Source: an uncultured Dialister sp. (lineage in GTDB: Bacteria > Bacillota > Negativicutes > Veillonellales > Dialisteraceae). From it: DNA of 21,775 nucleotides. The stretch covers positions 1 to 21,775 of the forward strand of contig NZ_CAAFRZ010000285.1 of assembly GCF_900765565.1 (NCBI RefSeq). The letters are read 5' to 3'. The notes below the pieces were generated by a model. It saw nothing but the letters and a program-made list of their open reading frames with translations. It was not told the DNA's origin and did no database searches. Of the stretch, positions 1-7,010 are shown piece by piece (the first letter of the stretch is position 1; every line of letters begins with the position of its first letter). Position numbers and translations under genes: made by a program.

Positions 1-23
1 AACATACTGGCCTAACCACTCAA

Positions 24-49
24 AATAGCCCCACTATTGCGGGGCTATT
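24..49. terminator. Short GC-rich hairpin at left edge
   Basis: A 9-bp perfect stem (AATAGCCCC with GGGGCTATT) encloses an 8-nt loop. The A run at 22-25 gives only a short U stretch for minus-strand transcription, and no T run follows on the plus strand. It could end transcription of a gene left of the window or the leftward message from the P1 peptidase gene. Its role is inferred from shape only. Confidence 0.4.
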
Positions 50-84
50 AAATGACAATTCTCGGGACATTTTCAAAAATGCTT

Positions 85-308
85 GACAAGCGTATGTATG
101 GAGCTGAGGGTGGTGGGTGAACATCGCTCCGCTCGTTCACCGGGTTGTGGGCGCTGCCGCGCCGGGGGCATAAGGTAGGATGGCCGCAGAAGGCGGCGAT
201 AGAACCTTATGCCCCCGCTTTGGGAAGGCGCCAGCCTGACCAAAGCTACAACCCGGTTGGCTAGCGCAACGATGCCAACCCACAACCTTTAGCCCCATAC
301 ATACGCTT
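85..308. repeat. Family A modular palindrome, copy 1
   Basis: This is a near-palindromic element of about 220 bp. The outermost 16 bp are a perfect inverted repeat (85-100 against 293-308), continuing imperfectly into arms of the form GGGGCTAAAGGTTGTGGG. The arms are interrupted by stem-loops: GTGAAC/GTTCAC at 117-140 on the left, a CTTTGG/CCAAAG-type hairpin on the right, and GTTGGC/GCCAAC at 256-279. An inner GGGGGCATAAGGT/ACCTTATGCCCCC stem sits at the centre. It begins about 11 bp downstream of the P1 peptidase stop. Small ORFs inside it are by-products of the repeat. Confidence 0.85.
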
Positions 309-319
309 GTGCTCAACAC

Positions 320-1282
320 TCACTCATCAGTCCCCACAATATCCCTATACACCGGGCGGCCACCCAGGGGCTCTGCGGTGCGGATGGCATCCAGGATAGC
401 GAGGCGGATGGCTTCTTCTGCCAGGTAGCCCACGGTGTCCACCGGTGCTTCCACTTCTCCGGAGGCCATGGTGAAAACGGTGTCTCCATCCATGGTGGTA
501 TGGACAGGACGGATGGCCCGGGCGTAGCCATCATGGGCCATGCCGGAAACAGCCCGGCACTCTGCTTTCGTCAGTTTTGCGTTCGTCATGACGCAGCCGA
601 TGGAGGTATTGGTTCCCATATTTCGCTTATATCCATGCATCATGAGATCATGGGATGAAATAATAGTCCTGTCATCCTTATCCAATGCCCCGGCCAGAAC
701 TTTTTCTCCGTCATAAATTTCTCCGCATGCGTTAACCGCCATATAGGCCCCCACATACAGACCGCCGGGCAGACTGAATTCTGCATAGCCTGCCCCGCTT
801 TTCATGGCATGGGCAAAGCCCGTCAGCTTTCCTACGGTAGCCCCCGTGCCTGCCCCATAGCAGCCCACTGGAAATGTATCAGAAGCCTTCTTTGCGGCTT
901 CATATCCCATTGACAGATCCGGGAAAGCATGGTGGCTTCCGATGGTCAAGTCAAAGAGCACGGCACCGCAGACAATGGGCACAAAAATCCCCGGTCCCGC
1001 CGGAAATCCGATTTTCTTTTCCGCAAGGTACCGCATGACTCCGGAATCCGATTCCAGACCGAAGGCAGAACCGCCGGAAAGAACGACGGCATGGATTTGC
1101 TGGACCGTTTTTTCCGGACTCAAGAGATCCGTTTCCCGGGTCCCCGGAGCGCAGCCTCGTACATCGACGCCGGCAGAAGCGCCCCCAACCGGTGCCAGGA
1201 TCACCGTCACCCCGGTGAGTCCTTCCCTGTCTTCTGCCGTGCCTATCGTAAATCCCGGTACATGAATCGTTCTATATTCCAA
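320..1282 (-). CDS. P1-family peptidase (DmpA/BapA/NylC-like Ntn hydrolase)
   Basis: The 320-residue protein resembles the P1 peptidase family (L-aminopeptidase/D-esterase DmpA, beta-peptidyl aminopeptidase BapA, nylon oligomer hydrolase NylC). These enzymes cleave themselves to expose an N-terminal nucleophile and then hydrolyse N-terminal amino acids, beta-peptides or amides. Visible signatures are VVLSGGSAFGL (67-77), GAGTGATVGK (143-152), AVNACGEIYD (182-191) and GTNTSIGCVMTNA (223-235). The expected self-cleavage is at N225/T226, making Thr226 the nucleophile as in NylC rather than the Ser of DmpA; this is inferred from alignment by eye. There is no signal peptide, so it is probably cytoplasmic. 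The start is TTG, chosen because AGGAGG lies 5 nt upstream and no in-frame ATG is near. A family B repeat begins only about 20 nt upstream. Natural substrate cannot be told. Confidence 0.9.
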   Translation of the reverse strand: MEYRTIHVPGFTIGTAEDREGLTGVTVILAPVGGASAGVDVRGCAPGTRETDLLSPEKTVQQIHAVVLSGGSAFGLESDSGVMRYLAEKKIGFPAGPGIFVPIVCGAVLFDLTIGSHHAFPDLSMGYEAAKKASDTFPVGCYGAGTGATVGKLTGFAHAMKSGAGYAEFSLPGGLYVGAYMAVNACGEIYDGEKVLAGALDKDDRTIISSHDLMMHGYKRNMGTNTSIGCVMTNAKLTKAECRAVSGMAHDGYARAIRPVHTTMDGDTVFTMASGEVEAPVDTVGYLAEEAIRLAILDAIRTAEPLGGRPVYRDIVGTDE

Positions 1283-1301
1283 GATGGCCTCCTATAATAC
1301 A

Positions 1302-1525
1302 AAGGTGACTGAAGGGTAAGCCCTGCGGGCAAGTGGCTCAGGGGAAATGGCCTACGGCCAAGGGGAAGGTGCGGCGCACAATTCATAGAGCGCCGCAGGG
1401 TATATAGCTTGCGGCTTCGCCGCTAAATACATAATTCGTGCCGCTATATAATTCTGTCGCGGCACACCTTCCCCTCGGGCGAAGCCCGTTACCCTTCAGC
1501 CACCTGAGCCACTTTAGCCACCTTA
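1302..1525. repeat. Family B modular palindrome, copy 1
   Basis: This element of about 224 bp fills the gap between the P1 peptidase and the pseudouridine synthase. The left arm has AAGGTGACTGAAGGGTAA, then small hairpins GCCCTGCGGGC and GGCCTACGGCC, then GGGGAAGGTG. The right arm mirrors it (CACCTTCCCC, a CGGGCGAAGCCCG hairpin, TTACCCTTCAGCCACC) and carries one extra GGCTCAGGTGGCT-type segment. The centre has GTGCCGC and GCGGCAC stems around AT-rich DNA. A second copy lies at 18618-18855. Confidence 0.8.
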
Positions 1526-1572
1526 TAACAATTATTGAACGCAAAAACTATCGAATTACCTGTATTTAACCT

Positions 1573-2496
1573 TCATTCCCTTTTACGGGCCATGGCGAGG
1601 CAGAGCTTCATGTCCTCCGGCAAAGGAGCTTCGAAGTGCATGGGCTCGCCGGTGACGGGGTGCTTCAGGTCCAGGGTCCAGGAATGGAGGGCCTGTCCTT
1701 CAATGGGAAAATGGTCCTTCTTCCATCCATAGAGTGGATCATTCACCACGGGGTGGCCGATATGGGCCATGTGGACTCGAATCTGGTGAGTCCGTCCGGT
1801 CTCCAGTTTCAGTTCCAGATAGGAATAGGACGGCATGAATTCCAGCACCCGATAGTGGGTCACCGCCGGCTTTCCGGTCTTTGGTTCCACGTCCCATTTC
1901 ATCCGGTCCTTTGTACTCCGTCCCAGGGGCAGCCGGATGACTCCTGTATTGCCTTCCATCTGTCCGTGAACCAGGGCCACATAATGGCGCTGGGCCTCAT
2001 GGGATGCGATTTCTTCTTTCAGTACAGGGAAAGCGCGGGCAGATTTCGCCGCCACCATGACTCCGGAGGTATCCTTGTCCAGCCGATGGACGATGCCCGG
2101 ACGGATGGGGTCCTCCGATGCCTGGAACAGGCTGTCTCCACAATGGTAAAGGAGGGCATTCACCAGGGTACCGTCAGGATTTCCGAATCCCGGATGTACC
2201 ACCATGCCCCTTTCCTTATTAATGACAATCATATCATCGTCTTCATAGAGAATATGGAGGGGAAGATTCTGGGGTACCAGTACCAGTTCTCCCTTTTCTT
2301 CCCAGGAGAAGGTAATGGTTTCCCCCGATTTCACATGGTAATTGGCCCGTACCATGCGCCCCGGCTCCAGCACCGCCTTTCCTTCCTTAATCCATTTCTG
2401 TACTTCAGAACGGGTAAGGCCCGATGCCTCCTTCAGGACCTGGTCCAACCGAAGGCCCTCTTCTTTTTCTGTGATATGGCAGGTAATCCGATTCAT
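1573..2496 (-). CDS. RluA/RluD-family 23S rRNA (or tRNA) pseudouridine synthase
   Basis: The 307-residue protein isomerises uridine to pseudouridine in structured RNA. An S4-like RNA-binding domain occupies roughly residues 10-75 (GLRLDQVLKEA, SEVQKWIKEGKAVLE). The catalytic domain follows, with the RluA-family motif HRLDKDTSG at about 137-145, whose Asp140 is the expected catalytic residue, and ETGRTHQIRVHMAHIGHPV later. Length and domain order match RluD (E. coli RluD modifies helix 69 of 23S rRNA), but RluA-family members cannot be separated by eye, so no symbol is given. The ATG at 2496 is preferred over an upstream in-frame TTG at 2511, because that TTG overlaps the GGAG ribosome site 9 nt before the ATG. 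The ATG overlaps the lspA stop as ATGA, implying translational coupling. Confidence 0.93.
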   Translation of the reverse strand: MNRITCHITEKEEGLRLDQVLKEASGLTRSEVQKWIKEGKAVLEPGRMVRANYHVKSGETITFSWEEKGELVLVPQNLPLHILYEDDDMIVINKERGMVVHPGFGNPDGTLVNALLYHCGDSLFQASEDPIRPGIVHRLDKDTSGVMVAAKSARAFPVLKEEIASHEAQRHYVALVHGQMEGNTGVIRLPLGRSTKDRMKWDVEPKTGKPAVTHYRVLEFMPSYSYLELKLETGRTHQIRVHMAHIGHPVVNDPLYGWKKDHFPIEGQALHSWTLDLKHPVTGEPMHFEAPLPEDMKLCLAMARKRE

Positions 2497-2927
2497 GAGC
2501 TGTGTCTCCAAAAATAAAAAGCAATGAGCCCTACACCCAGGCAGATAAAAATATCCGCCACATTGAATATGGGCCAGATACGGAAATCAAAGAAATCAAT
2601 AACTTCGCCAATCCGGACACGGTCGATGGCATTTCCCAGGGCGCCGCCAAGAAGAAGGCTAATGGCCAGGGGAAAATAGGCCGGTTTCTCCGGAATTTTC
2701 TTTCGCATAATAAAAAAGGCAGCGTACAGGACCACCACAATGGCCAGAAAGAACCAGTCTTTGTGGGGCAGCAGTCCAAAGGCAGCACCGGGGTTCAGGA
2801 TGTAGGTCAGGTGAAATACATTCTTAATAATTGGAATGGTCTCGCCCAGTTCCATATGGGTCTGCACGATCCACTTCACCAGCTGGTCCAGCAGGGCCGC
2901 TGCTAATGCAATCAGTAATGTTCTCAT
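2493..2927 (-). CDS. lspA: Lipoprotein signal peptidase (signal peptidase II)
   Basis: The 144-residue membrane aspartyl protease removes the signal peptide from prolipoproteins after diacylglyceryl attachment to the lipobox cysteine. Four hydrophobic helices are visible. Family motifs are LLDQLVKW (12-19), NPGAAFG (45-51), GNAIDRV (98-104) with catalytic Asp102, and FNVADI (121-126) with catalytic Asp125. The start at 2927 follows AGGAGG by 5 nt. A longer in-frame extension to 2999 would run through the promoter and lacks a ribosome site. The stop overlaps the next gene's ATG. An obvious local client is the substrate-binding lipoprotein at 20105-21079, although the enzyme serves all lipoproteins. 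Confidence 0.96.
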   Translation of the reverse strand: MRTLLIALAAALLDQLVKWIVQTHMELGETIPIIKNVFHLTYILNPGAAFGLLPHKDWFFLAIVVVLYAAFFIMRKKIPEKPAYFPLAISLLLGGALGNAIDRVRIGEVIDFFDFRIWPIFNVADIFICLGVGLIAFYFWRHSS

Positions 2928-2945
2928 AAATTCCTCCTGGCTTGT

Positions 2946-2954
2946 ATTATAGCA
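2946..2954 (-). promoter_or_regulatory. Extended -10 promoter for lspA
   Basis: The minus strand reads TGCTATAAT, an exact extended -10 element. No good -35 box is visible at 17 nt. Transcription would start near 2939, almost on top of the AGGAGG at 2933-2938, giving a 5' UTR of only about 10-15 nt. The assignment rests on motif and position. Confidence 0.5.
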
Positions 2955-3002
2955 TATGGAAAGTGGGCGGTGGGAAAGGTGGATGAGTTCATTCCCCAAC
3001 CG

Positions 3003-3180
3003 AATGAAATGGGGCTAAGGGTGGTAGGTGAACGTCGCTTCGCTTGTTCACCGGGTTGTAGCTGCCTGCCAAGGCTGACGCCTTGGCGCAGCAGGGACAT
3101 AAGGTGCTATGGCTGCCAAAAGGCAGCGAATCCACCTTATGCCCCCGGCGCGCAGCGCCCACAACCTTTAGCCCCATTCA
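3003..3180. repeat. Family A modular palindrome, copy 2 (right arm shortened)
   Basis: The left arm is complete: ATGGGGCTAAGGGTGG, then a GTGAAC/GTTCAC hairpin with a GTCGCTTCGCTT core, then CGGGTTGTAG and a CCAAGG/CCTTGG hairpin. The inner stem CATAAGGT/ACCTTATG encloses a GGCTGCCAAAAGGCAGC-type tip. On the right, CTTATGCCCCC joins a short GGCGCGCAGCGCC hairpin and then CCACAACCTTTAGCCCC, so the mirror CACAACCCGG segment and outer right hairpin are missing. It sits between the 3D-protein terminator and the lspA promoter. Confidence 0.8.
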
Positions 3181-3206
3181 TGGGATTGAGCAATACCTCC
3201 ACATAG

Positions 3207-3244
3207 AATAAAAGCGGCGAAGGAATCCATTTTCCTTCACCGCT
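3207..3244 (-). terminator. Rho-independent terminator of the 3D-domain gene
   Basis: On the minus strand AGCGGTGAAGGA pairs with TCCTTCGCCGCT (12 bp with one G-U) around an 8-nt loop, followed by TTTTATT. It starts 17 nt past the stop codon of the gene at 3262-4236. Confidence 0.85.
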
Positions 3245-3261
3245 CTTACAATCATATGAAA

Positions 3262-4236
3262 TCAGTAATTCACAAAGACCTCTACGTTCCGTCTTCCGAA
3301 ATTGTAGCATTCCTCGAATGTTTCCATGCACAGGTCGATGCGGTCGCCAATGATGGCGCCGCCAGTATCTGCTGCCACCGCTTCACCGTATCCGGGGATG
3401 TATACGGAGGATCCCAGAGGAATGACCCTGGGGTCAACGGCTACAGTCCCATGACCGGCCCGGGTGCCAGTGGCCGTAATGCCGAATCCACCGCCATCGG
3501 TGGGATGGTAGGCCGTAGCGCTCATATTCCGGACATACCCCTTCGTTCCTTCCATGTCACCGGTCTTGGCAATTCCCGGCGTTCCTTGGCTGAGGATTTT
3601 GACATTGCCCGCTTCCGCCCGGATGACTTTTCCGTCGGAAATGTATTCTTCCATTTCCACTTCCCGTTTTCCCTGGGTTCCTTCCTGGACGATTTCCATC
3701 TGTCCCGGCGCCAGGGTGCTGTCATACCAGCTGTTATACCGGACCGGAATTGATTCTACCCGGTTCACCACCCGGGAGGTATAGGGAACCACATGGATCT
3801 GCATACCCTGGGCGACTTTCATCATGCCGTCTTCAATGGGCATCATTTTCTTCCAGTCAAAGCCGGCCTCGTTCACCACGCCCTGCACGGTCTGCTTCGT
3901 AGTATATACAGTCTTTGCACGGTTTCCTGATACAATGGTCACGGGCTTTGCCCTTTCCACCACCACCACAGATCCATCCCGTACATCGTCTCCGCTGGTC
4001 CAGTATTTGTCATAAGCATTTAAAACCACGTCGGACTCATTCAGTACCTGTTTGAAGTTAGTTGCATTGGTGGTAATGACTTTTTTCTGACTGCCATCAT
4101 ACACGGTTACCGTCTTGTCCTCGCCGTTCATGCCAAACCCAAAGGCCAGAGACAGGTCCGCCTGGGCAGCCATGGAAAAGAGGAGCAGGGAGCAGGTAAC
4201 CGCTTTCACTGCTTTCTCAAAGGTTCTATGTTTCAT
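3262..4236 (-). CDS. Secreted DUF348/G5/3D-domain cell-wall protein
   Basis: The 324-residue exported protein has a signal peptide (about 1-27, hydrophobic VTCSLLLFSMA then AQA), two DUF348 ubiquitin-like repeats (about 41-83 and 96-140), a G5 domain (about 152-222) and a C-terminal 3D domain (about 235-324). The 3D domain shows the three aspartates that name it: Asp290 in ADTGG, Asp298 and Asp301 in GDRIDL. TAYHPTDGGG stands at its start. Such proteins (B. subtilis YabE, Rpf/Sps-like) are thought to cleave peptidoglycan, with the 3D domain resembling lytic transglycosylase MltA. Wall remodelling during growth or resuscitation is therefore the likely role; substrate is inference. The ATG at 4236 follows AGGAG by 9 nt. 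A strong promoter lies just upstream and a terminator just downstream, so it is monocistronic. Confidence 0.9.
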   Translation of the reverse strand: MKHRTFEKAVKAVTCSLLLFSMAAQADLSLAFGFGMNGEDKTVTVYDGSQKKVITTNATNFKQVLNESDVVLNAYDKYWTSGDDVRDGSVVVVERAKPVTIVSGNRAKTVYTTKQTVQGVVNEAGFDWKKMMPIEDGMMKVAQGMQIHVVPYTSRVVNRVESIPVRYNSWYDSTLAPGQMEIVQEGTQGKREVEMEEYISDGKVIRAEAGNVKILSQGTPGIAKTGDMEGTKGYVRNMSATAYHPTDGGGFGITATGTRAGHGTVAVDPRVIPLGSSVYIPGYGEAVAADTGGAIIGDRIDLCMETFEECYNFGRRNVEVFVNY

Positions 4237-4259
4237 ATGACTTCACTCCTATGGCAGTC

Positions 4260-4287
4260 ATTCTACCATAGAGAGACTTTTTGTCAA
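4260..4287 (-). promoter_or_regulatory. Strong sigma-70-type promoter for the 3D-domain gene
   Basis: On the minus strand TTGACA (4282-4287) and TAGAAT (4260-4265) are separated by 16 nt, and TGG precedes the -10 box (extended -10). The predicted start leaves a short leader of about 20 nt. Confidence 0.75.
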
Positions 4288-4785
4288 ATTTACGTTGGTT
4301 TACATTCTATACGTACTTTATATATTCCGTATTTATCGAGTTACTTGTGGATACCTCCTACGAATTATTGAAAAATACAATAGATACTTTCAATCATGAA
4401 ATACTTATTATTTTCATATTCTATCGGATATAGGCAGATTCATTTATTGTCAATTCTGTCTTGTTCCAATGGACTTTAGAAAAGAATGAGTATATTCGAT
4501 GATGGAAACAGTACGGTTTTCTCGAAAGTTTCACTTCTTCCCCTGTTTTTGCATCAGTTGATTGTCAACTGCATATTCCATAATATCATACTTGGAGATA
4601 GGCTCTTTTTGGCCCATGTTTTTACATTTTAAAACATACGTTTTCTTCAGATTCCGGTATGTGTGGGAGAAAATGATGCAAAACAGGGTCATTTAAATAA
4701 GCCAGTCCCAAAAGTGCATTCAATTACCGCTTAAAGTGGATAGCTATGCACTTCCCTCTTCGACCGGAATTCCGGATTTCCGGAA
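4288..4785. other. AT-rich intergenic stretch without a supported gene
   Basis: About 500 bp separates the 3D-gene promoter from the ppk1 terminator. It is clearly AT-richer than the genes and holds no family A or B repeat. The only reading frame with coding-like composition is a 28-codon minus-strand frame at 4531-4617, without a good ribosome site. A small palindrome CCGGAATTCCGG lies at 4763-4774. It may be a decayed gene or a regulatory region; neither is proven. Confidence 0.5.
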
Positions 4786-4830
4786 ATAAAAAAAGCTGTG
4801 AAGAACGCCCTGTTCTTCACAGCTTTTATA
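4786..4830 (-). terminator. Rho-independent terminator of the ppx-ppk1 operon
   Basis: AAAGCTGTGAAGAAC pairs perfectly with its mirror GTTCTTCACAGCTTT around a 5-nt loop, and is followed on the minus strand by a run of seven T and then ATTT. It begins about 10 nt after the ppk1 stop. Confidence 0.93.
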
Positions 4831-4839
4831 AATTATCAG

Positions 4840-7008
4840 TTACCGTTTACCAAAGACCGGTACATAGGGTTCCATTTTCTGGGCCAGTGTCATTTCGGCT
4901 TCTTTATCCCGTTCTTCCGCCAGCTCCTGGAAACGGGCCTGGGCAGCCACTTTGTGGTCCGGCGCAATGACCTTCTTCCAGGTACCGTCGGACTGCATGA
5001 TGTGGGCCTTCTGGTTGTCCGCCAGTTCCAGGTTCACCATATCCTTCAGCCTCTGGCAGAGGTCCTTATCTTTCACCGGAATCATCAGTTCCACCCGGTC
5101 GTTCAGGTTTCTGGGCATCCAGTCAGCGCTGCCGATATAGAACTCTTCCCGTCCACCGTTCAGGAACCAGAATACCCGGCTGTGTTCCAGGAAACGGCCC
5201 ACCAGGCTTCTGACTGTGATATTATTGCTGACACCGGGAATACCGGGGATAATGACGCAGATGCCGCGGACGATGAGTTCAATCTTCACGCCTGCCCGGG
5301 ATGCTTCATAGAGTTTGGCAATAATTTCCTTATCGAGAAGGGAGTTCATCTTGGCCACAATACGGGCCGGTTCCCCCTGAAGAGCAAAATGGATTTCCCG
5401 ATCAATGAGCTCCATGCACCGCTGCCGGAGATTAATGGGGGCTACGATAAAGGAGTCCCAGATTGGCGGGTCAGAATAGCCGGAAAGGAGGTTAAAGAAG
5501 GCGGTAGCATCGGTACCAAAACGGTCGTTGCAGGTAAAGATACCAAGGTCCGTATACAGTTTGGCGGTGGAGGCATTGTAGTTCCCTGTGGCCACATGGA
5601 CATAGCGGCGGATACCGTCCTTTTCCCTGCGGATGACAAGGGTACACTTGGAATGGGTCTTCAGCCCCACCAGCCCATAAATGACGTGGGCCCCTGCCTT
5701 TTCGAGTCTCCGGGCCATGAGGATGTTATTGGCTTCATCAAAACGGGCCTTTACTTCCATGAGCACTGTGACCTGTTTCCCATTCTGGGCTGCCTTCTCC
5801 AGGGCCTGGATAATGGGACTCGAAGAGGATACGCGGTACAGGGTCTGCTTGATGGCCAGCACATTGGGATCAGAAGCGGCGGAAGCCACGAAATTCACGA
5901 CGGAGTCATCGAAGGACTCATAGGGAAGATGGACGAGCAGGTCCTTTTCCCGGATCATATCGAAAATGTTGTGCTTGTTTTCCCGTTCCATCTGGATCAT
6001 GGACCAGGGCTTATGGGGATGGGCTTCCGGATACCGCAGGTTATCGTACCCCTTGATACCGCAGAAGGGGAAAAATGCCGTCACATCCAAGGGGCCATCT
6101 ATTTCATACATATCTTCGGGGCCAAGGTTCATTTCGGACGTCATGAAGCGGCGCATGAAACGGCTGGTGCCCCGTTCGAATTCCAGGCGCACCGCTTCCC
6201 CGCGCTGTCTCTTTTTCAGCTGTTTTTCCACTTCCACCACCAGGTCCTGGGCATCTTCTTCGTCCAGGTTCAGGTCCGCATCCCTGGTAATACGGAAAGG
6301 TCTTGCTTCAAGAAGGTCAAAGCCAATGAACAGGCGGGCCGCAAAATGGCAGAGCACCTCTTCCAGGAACACAAAATCATGGCGTCCCGGACGGTCTTCG
6401 CTGTCCGGCAGTCGAATGATCCGGGGGAGCACCGACGGTACCGGTACGATGGCTGTTTTTACATCGATATCATTTTCTTCATCCAGCGTCATGTCCCGTT
6501 CATTCCGTTCCAGAAGCATGGCAATATTCAGGCTTTTGGAAGCGAGGAATGGGAATGGATGGGAGGAGTCTACCGCCATCGGTGTGACTACCGGGAAAAT
6601 TTCCCTTTCAAAATAATCATCCAGCCAACGCTGCTGCCTCGGTGTGGCATTCCCGGGGCGGATGAAATAGAGTCCCTCCGATTCCAGTTCCTTCAGAATC
6701 ATCTTCAGGTACCGATACTGCCTTGCCACCAGGCGCTGGCAGGTATCGGAAATAGCCGCCAGCTGTTCCTCCGGCGTCATGTTGGCGATATCCCGGCGTT
6801 TCACACCATTTTCCTTCTGGTGCTTCAGGCCAGCCACGCGAATCATGAAAAATTCATCCAGGTTCGAGCTGGTGATGGCAAGAAATTTCAACTTTTCCAG
6901 GAGTGGATTGTTCGGATCCACCGCTTCCTGGAGAACCCTTCTGTTAAACTGGAGCCAGGACAGTTCCCTGTTCAGGTAAAACCGGTAATTCTTTACGTCC
7001 ACGTCCAT
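4840..7008 (-). CDS. ppk1: Polyphosphate kinase 1
   Basis: The 722-residue enzyme reversibly transfers the terminal phosphate of ATP to inorganic polyphosphate. Length and order match Ppk1. The N domain has LNRELSWLQFN (12-22) and SSNLDEFF (47-54), with the ATP-contacting Asn49. The head domain comes next, then two phospholipase-D-like catalytic domains. Within these, KTHSK gives His452, equivalent to the autophosphorylated His435 of E. coli, followed by HVATGNYN (471-478) and EHSRVFWF with His609, equivalent to His592. It begins 2 nt after the stop of the upstream Ppx/GppA-like gene, and its GGAGG ribosome site lies across that stop, so the two are co-transcribed and probably coupled. Together they would set the polyphosphate level. 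Nothing is missing from the catalytic set. Confidence 0.97.
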   Translation of the reverse strand: MDVDVKNYRFYLNRELSWLQFNRRVLQEAVDPNNPLLEKLKFLAITSSNLDEFFMIRVAGLKHQKENGVKRRDIANMTPEEQLAAISDTCQRLVARQYRYLKMILKELESEGLYFIRPGNATPRQQRWLDDYFEREIFPVVTPMAVDSSHPFPFLASKSLNIAMLLERNERDMTLDEENDIDVKTAIVPVPSVLPRIIRLPDSEDRPGRHDFVFLEEVLCHFAARLFIGFDLLEARPFRITRDADLNLDEEDAQDLVVEVEKQLKKRQRGEAVRLEFERGTSRFMRRFMTSEMNLGPEDMYEIDGPLDVTAFFPFCGIKGYDNLRYPEAHPHKPWSMIQMERENKHNIFDMIREKDLLVHLPYESFDDSVVNFVASAASDPNVLAIKQTLYRVSSSSPIIQALEKAAQNGKQVTVLMEVKARFDEANNILMARRLEKAGAHVIYGLVGLKTHSKCTLVIRREKDGIRRYVHVATGNYNASTAKLYTDLGIFTCNDRFGTDATAFFNLLSGYSDPPIWDSFIVAPINLRQRCMELIDREIHFALQGEPARIVAKMNSLLDKEIIAKLYEASRAGVKIELIVRGICVIIPGIPGVSNNITVRSLVGRFLEHSRVFWFLNGGREEFYIGSADWMPRNLNDRVELMIPVKDKDLCQRLKDMVNLELADNQKAHIMQSDGTWKKVIAPDHKVAAQARFQELAEERDKEAEMTLAQKMEPYVPVFGKR

Positions 7009-7010
7009 AG

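Noticed and set aside
1..110. End of an insertion sequence at the left edge
   Set aside because: A hairpin and TTGACA-like word are present, but no terminal inverted repeat or transposase frame can be seen in the available bases.
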